Assembly (NCBI GenBank): GCA_016185955.1
Contig: JACPMQ010000060.1
Location: forward strand, 1 to 6,550
DNA length: 6,550 bases
Reading direction: 5' to 3'
DNA from: Candidatus Woesearchaeota archaeon
Lineage (GTDB): Archaea > Nanobdellota > Nanobdellia > Woesearchaeales > GW2011-AR4
In this document: positions 4,609 to 6,550 of the stretch, one piece after another
How positions within the stretch are numbered: position 1 is the first letter of the stretch
How the letters are laid out: the number at the start of each line of letters is the position of its first letter
The notes under the pieces: model-generated
What the model was told of the DNA's origin: nothing
What the model saw: the letters and a program-made list of their open reading frames with translations, nothing else
Databases searched by the model: none
Position numbers and translations under genes: made by a program

Positions 4609-5739
4609 ATGGAAAACAGCACTGATGTTAAGAAAGAGAAGAAAGATTCTATAATTGAAAAAATAAGAGAGCTACAAGAGCTTATATCAAAATCAAAGTA
4701 TAATAAGAGGACACAGCACGCTATTGGATTGTATAAAGCGCAGCTTGCAAGGCTTAAGGAAAAACAGCAAGCAAGGTCATCTTCGGGAAAAAAAGGGGAG
4801 GGCTACGCAGTAAGGAAGACGGGAGACGGAACAGTAGTTTTGCTTGGGTTTCCCTCAGTCGGAAAATCAACTTTGCTCAATTCATTGACAAACGCAAATT
4901 CTGCGGTAGCGGCATATGCTTTCACTACCTTAACGGTTATCCCCGGAACATTAGACTATAAGCATGCAAAAATACAGATTTTAGATGTGCCTGGAGTTGT
5001 GCATGGCGCAGCTGCCGGCACAGGAAGGGGCAGAGAAGTGCTTTCTGTCATAAGAAATTCGGATCTTGTTATTTTTGTGATAGATGTATTCCATCAGGAG
5101 CATTATGAAGCATTATCAAAGGAAGTTTACGAAGCTGATGTAAGGATAAACCAAAAGCAGCCTGATGTTAAGATTGTGAAAACCGATAGAAACGGCATTA
5201 ATATAGGAACGACTGTGAAGCTGACAAAAATAGATAAAAAGACCATTGAGGATATAATAAAAGAATTCAGAATAAATAATGCCAATGTCGTTATACGGGA
5301 AGATATTGATGCTGATCAATTAATTGATGTCATCAAAGGGAATAAGGTATATTTGCCTGCAATAGTTGTGCTGAATAAAATAGATATGATGGGCAAAGAA
5401 GAATTGGATAGGGTTGTAAAGGCAATAAAGCCTGATTTATGCGTGTCGGCAGAGAAAAAAATAGGCATAGACGACCTTAAGGAAATGATTTATAAAAAGC
5501 TAAAGATAATCAGGATTTATCTTAAGGAATACAACAAAAAGGCTGATATGGAAGAGCCATTGATAATGTGGCATGATTCAACATTAAAGGAATTATGCTT
5601 TAAGCTTCACAAGGATTTTGTAAGCAAATTTAAGTTTGCAAAAATCTGGGGCAAGTCTGTCCGTTTCGAAGGCATGAAGGTAACAAAACTGGAGCATAAA
5701 TTAGAGGACTTGGATATAGTAGAATTGCGCATGAAATAG
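4609..5739 (+). CDS. drg: DRG-family GTP-binding protein (OBG/DRG superfamily, TGS domain)
   Basis: DRG GTPases are conserved in archaea and eukaryotes, bind ribosomes and are linked in yeast (Rbg1/Rbg2) to relief of stalling. The 376-aa length matches the family. Order of parts: N-terminal helical hairpin (1-55, with TQHAIGLYKAQLARLKEK); GEGYAVRKTGDGTVV leading into the G domain; G1 GFPSVGKST (80-88); switch I AFTTLTVIPG (104-113); G3 DVPG (126-129), then GRGREVLSVIR; an inserted S5D2L-type domain (about 165-245, with NGINI and NANVVIREDIDADQLIDVI); G4 NKID (256-259); G5 SAE (280-282); and a TGS domain (about 300-375, IRIYLKEY to LEDLDIVELRMK). All nucleotide-binding motifs are intact. The ATG at 4609 has no Shine-Dalgarno motif; other ATGs just upstream (4598, 4602) are out of frame. 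It is the last gene of its unit, with a hairpin/T-tract terminator 25 bp downstream. Its partner DFRP protein is not in the window. Confidence 0.95.
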   Translation: MENSTDVKKEKKDSIIEKIRELQELISKSKYNKRTQHAIGLYKAQLARLKEKQQARSSSGKKGEGYAVRKTGDGTVVLLGFPSVGKSTLLNSLTNANSAVAAYAFTTLTVIPGTLDYKHAKIQILDVPGVVHGAAAGTGRGREVLSVIRNSDLVIFVIDVFHQEHYEALSKEVYEADVRINQKQPDVKIVKTDRNGINIGTTVKLTKIDKKTIEDIIKEFRINNANVVIREDIDADQLIDVIKGNKVYLPAIVVLNKIDMMGKEELDRVVKAIKPDLCVSAEKKIGIDDLKEMIYKKLKIIRIYLKEYNKKADMEEPLIMWHDSTLKELCFKLHKDFVSKFKFAKIWGKSVRFEGMKVTKLEHKLEDLDIVELRMK

Positions 5740-5763
5740 CCAGTAAAAATTTAAATGTTTAAA

Positions 5764-5792
5764 TCCGCAGTTTTATGAACTGCGGAATTTTT
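5764..5792 (+). terminator. Hairpin plus T-tract ending the DRG unit
   Basis: TCCGCAGTT (5764-5772) pairs perfectly with AACTGCGGA (5778-5786) around a 5-nt loop, followed by a run of five T (5788-5792). It starts 25 bp after the DRG stop codon. An AT-only palindrome (ATTTAAA/TTTAAAT, 5749-5764) leads into it. The layout is that of a classic intrinsic terminator on the plus strand. Confidence 0.75.
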
Positions 5793-5824
5793 ATGAGTTA
5801 TGTTGATAAGCCTTGCACCACAAA

Positions 5825-5857
5825 ACACTAAAAAACTGCCTTGCAGATTTTTAGTGT
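5825..5857. repeat. Long imperfect stem-loop between convergent genes
   Basis: ACACTAAAAA (5825-5834) pairs with TTTTTAGTGT (5848-5857). After one A/A mismatch, CTGC (5836-5839) pairs with GCAG (5843-5846), leaving a 3-nt loop. The direct repeat GCCTTGCA (5810-5817 and 5838-5845) places one copy inside the loop side. The structure forms on either strand; its role is unknown. Confidence 0.55.
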
Positions 5858-5864
5858 GCCAAGA

Positions 5865-5900
5865 ATTCCGATTGCTTACTTAATGCCAAAGCAATGGAAT
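5865..5900. repeat. Bulged 12-bp stem-loop between convergent genes
   Basis: ATTCC (5865-5869) and ATTGCTT (5871-5877) pair with AAGCAAT (5889-5895) and GGAAT (5896-5900), with G5870 bulged and an 11-nt loop. A further small palindrome, ACAATT-GG-AATTGT (5901-5914), follows directly. Together with the flanking hairpins it makes this spacer almost wholly foldable. Confidence 0.5.
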
Positions 5901-5919
5901 ACAATTGGAATTGTTGAGC

Positions 5920-5949
5920 ATTTCCACCGCTCTTTAGAGCGGTGGAAAT
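5920..5949. terminator. Second copy of the CCACCGCTCT palindrome, overlapping a stop codon
   Basis: Positions 5920-5933 and 5936-5949 form a 14-bp perfect inverted repeat separated by two T. The core at 5922-5953 matches 1168-1199 at 30 of 32 positions. The TAA stop of the minus-strand asparagine-synthase-like gene (5936-5934) lies at its tip, so the codons for the final residues (FPPL) come from the repeat. On the plus strand it is followed by TTTCGTTTTA; on the minus strand no T-tract follows. It may terminate one or both convergent units. Confidence 0.6.
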
Positions 5950-6550
5950 TTCGTTTTATATAGCAAACTTTGCAAATACTCCTTCTTTGTGCTGAATCCA
6001 TTTTTGGCAGCTAATTTGTCTATGCCCTTGACAAAATTGCTTCCATATTGGGCTGCTTTCTTTTTCCGCCATGCAAATTCTTTGCTCAGATTAAATTCTT
6101 CCGCAACTTCCCTTAAAATTATTTTTTTATTTTCCTTGTCAAGCTTATGCATTGGATGCAAAGACATTGCTGTTTTTATTATGTTAATGTCCATATAAGG
6201 CGTTATTAATTCCAAGCCAAAATGCTTTGCAATCTTAAAATCCCTCAGCAAATCGCGATGCCACATATTTTTAAGCCCGTTCCAGCATTCTTTATGCACC
6301 GCTTCAAAATTAGGGTAAAAATTTTGCTTATCATGGAACAGCGAAATTTTTAATTTTAATGCATCTTCATGCCTTTGATAGCCTGCAAATATTTCTTCTG
6401 TTCCTAAACCTGTAAATAAATTTTTAAGGTTATGTTGCATGGCTAATTTGGCAGCCGCGCATAGCACAGAACCAACAGAAACCCACACAATGTCATAGCT
6501 TTTTAGTATTCCTATTGTTTCCTTAAGGACATTTTCAAATTCTTCTAAAG
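5934..6550 (-). CDS. Asparagine-synthase-family protein, C-terminal part (5' end beyond window)
   Basis: The reading frame is open from the right edge (first full codon 6548-6546) to the TAA at 5934-5936; 204 residues are visible. They match the second half of the asparagine synthase C-terminal (PF00733-type) domain: GLGTEEIFAGYQRH, MWHRDLLRDFKIAKHFGLELITPYMD (in overlapping order), KKIILREVAEEF and RKKKAAQYGS. The GxG..E..AGYxRH and KAAQYGS patterns are closest to the ASNSD1-like archaeal/eukaryotic branch rather than bacterial AsnB. The ATP-binding SGGxDS loop and any N-terminal domain lie outside the window, so activity cannot be judged. Where the family usually has ADE, this protein has TEE. 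A GTG at 6488 is not credible as the start because coding sequence continues upstream. The last codons are supplied by a palindromic repeat. The substrate is uncertain: asparagine synthesis or another amidotransferase-like reaction. Confidence 0.85.
   Translation of the reverse strand, partial: LEEFENVLKETIGILKSYDIVWVSVGSVLCAAAKLAMQHNLKNLFTGLGTEEIFAGYQRHEDALKLKISLFHDKQNFYPNFEAVHKECWNGLKNMWHRDLLRDFKIAKHFGLELITPYMDINIIKTAMSLHPMHKLDKENKKIILREVAEEFNLSKEFAWRKKKAAQYGSNFVKGIDKLAAKNGFSTKKEYLQSLLYKTKFPPL

Noticed and set aside
5790..5920. tRNA or other standard RNA gene in the hairpin-rich spacer
   Set aside because: No cloverleaf, T-loop or anticodon arm consensus could be found; the structures are simple hairpins.
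6486..6488. GTG at 6488 as start of the asparagine-synthase-like gene
   Set aside because: The frame stays open to the window edge with plausible coding sequence (EEFENVLKETIG), and the ATP-binding half of the domain must lie further upstream.

Overview
The window reads as AT-rich archaeal chromosome, most likely from a small-genome DPANN-type lineage (Woesearchaeota/Pacearchaeota-like). The archaeal assignment rests on the gene order uL1 - P0 (uL10) - P1, an alanine-rich P1 stalk protein ending in GLGALFG, a eukaryote-like DRG GTPase, and an ASNSD1-like asparagine-synthase domain, together with TATA-box promoters. The DPANN assignment is inferred from compactness, lysine-rich coiled-coil proteins and the lack of anything bacterial; it is not proven.

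Layout. Positions 1-159 hold no convincing gene but contain three strong inverted repeats. A minus-strand coiled-coil protein (160-1092) follows, with its own TATA box and probably a leaderless mRNA. Upstream of it on the same strand is a ribosomal operon, read right to left: uL1 (3170-2433), P0 (2430-1582), P1 (1526-1215). It ends in a 38-bp perfect palindrome (1162-1199). A divergent promoter region (3171-3328) separates it from a plus-strand unit: a 414-aa coiled-coil protein (3329-4573) and a DRG-family GTPase (4609-5739). That unit ends in a hairpin plus T-tract (5764-5792). About 190 bp of hairpin-rich sequence follows. The 3' part of a minus-strand asparagine-synthase-family gene runs off the right edge (5934 to beyond 6550).

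How the genes relate. The ribosomal operon makes the L1 stalk and the P0/P1 GTPase stalk of the 50S subunit. DRG GTPases bind ribosomes, so a translation theme spans the centre of the window. The two coiled-coil proteins flanking the ribosomal genes have no proven function; a ribosome link is inferred from position only.

Points of most interest. (1) Every apparent transcription-unit end carries strong stem-loops, while operon-internal gaps carry none I could find. Two of the stem-loops are near-identical copies 4.75 kb apart, and two contain the stop codon of the adjacent gene. (2) P0 ends directly after its P1-binding helices, without the acidic linker and LFG tail usual in archaeal P0. (3) The asparagine-synthase-like protein has an altered GADE-type motif. 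I see no CRISPR array, defence system, transposase or tRNA/rRNA gene.
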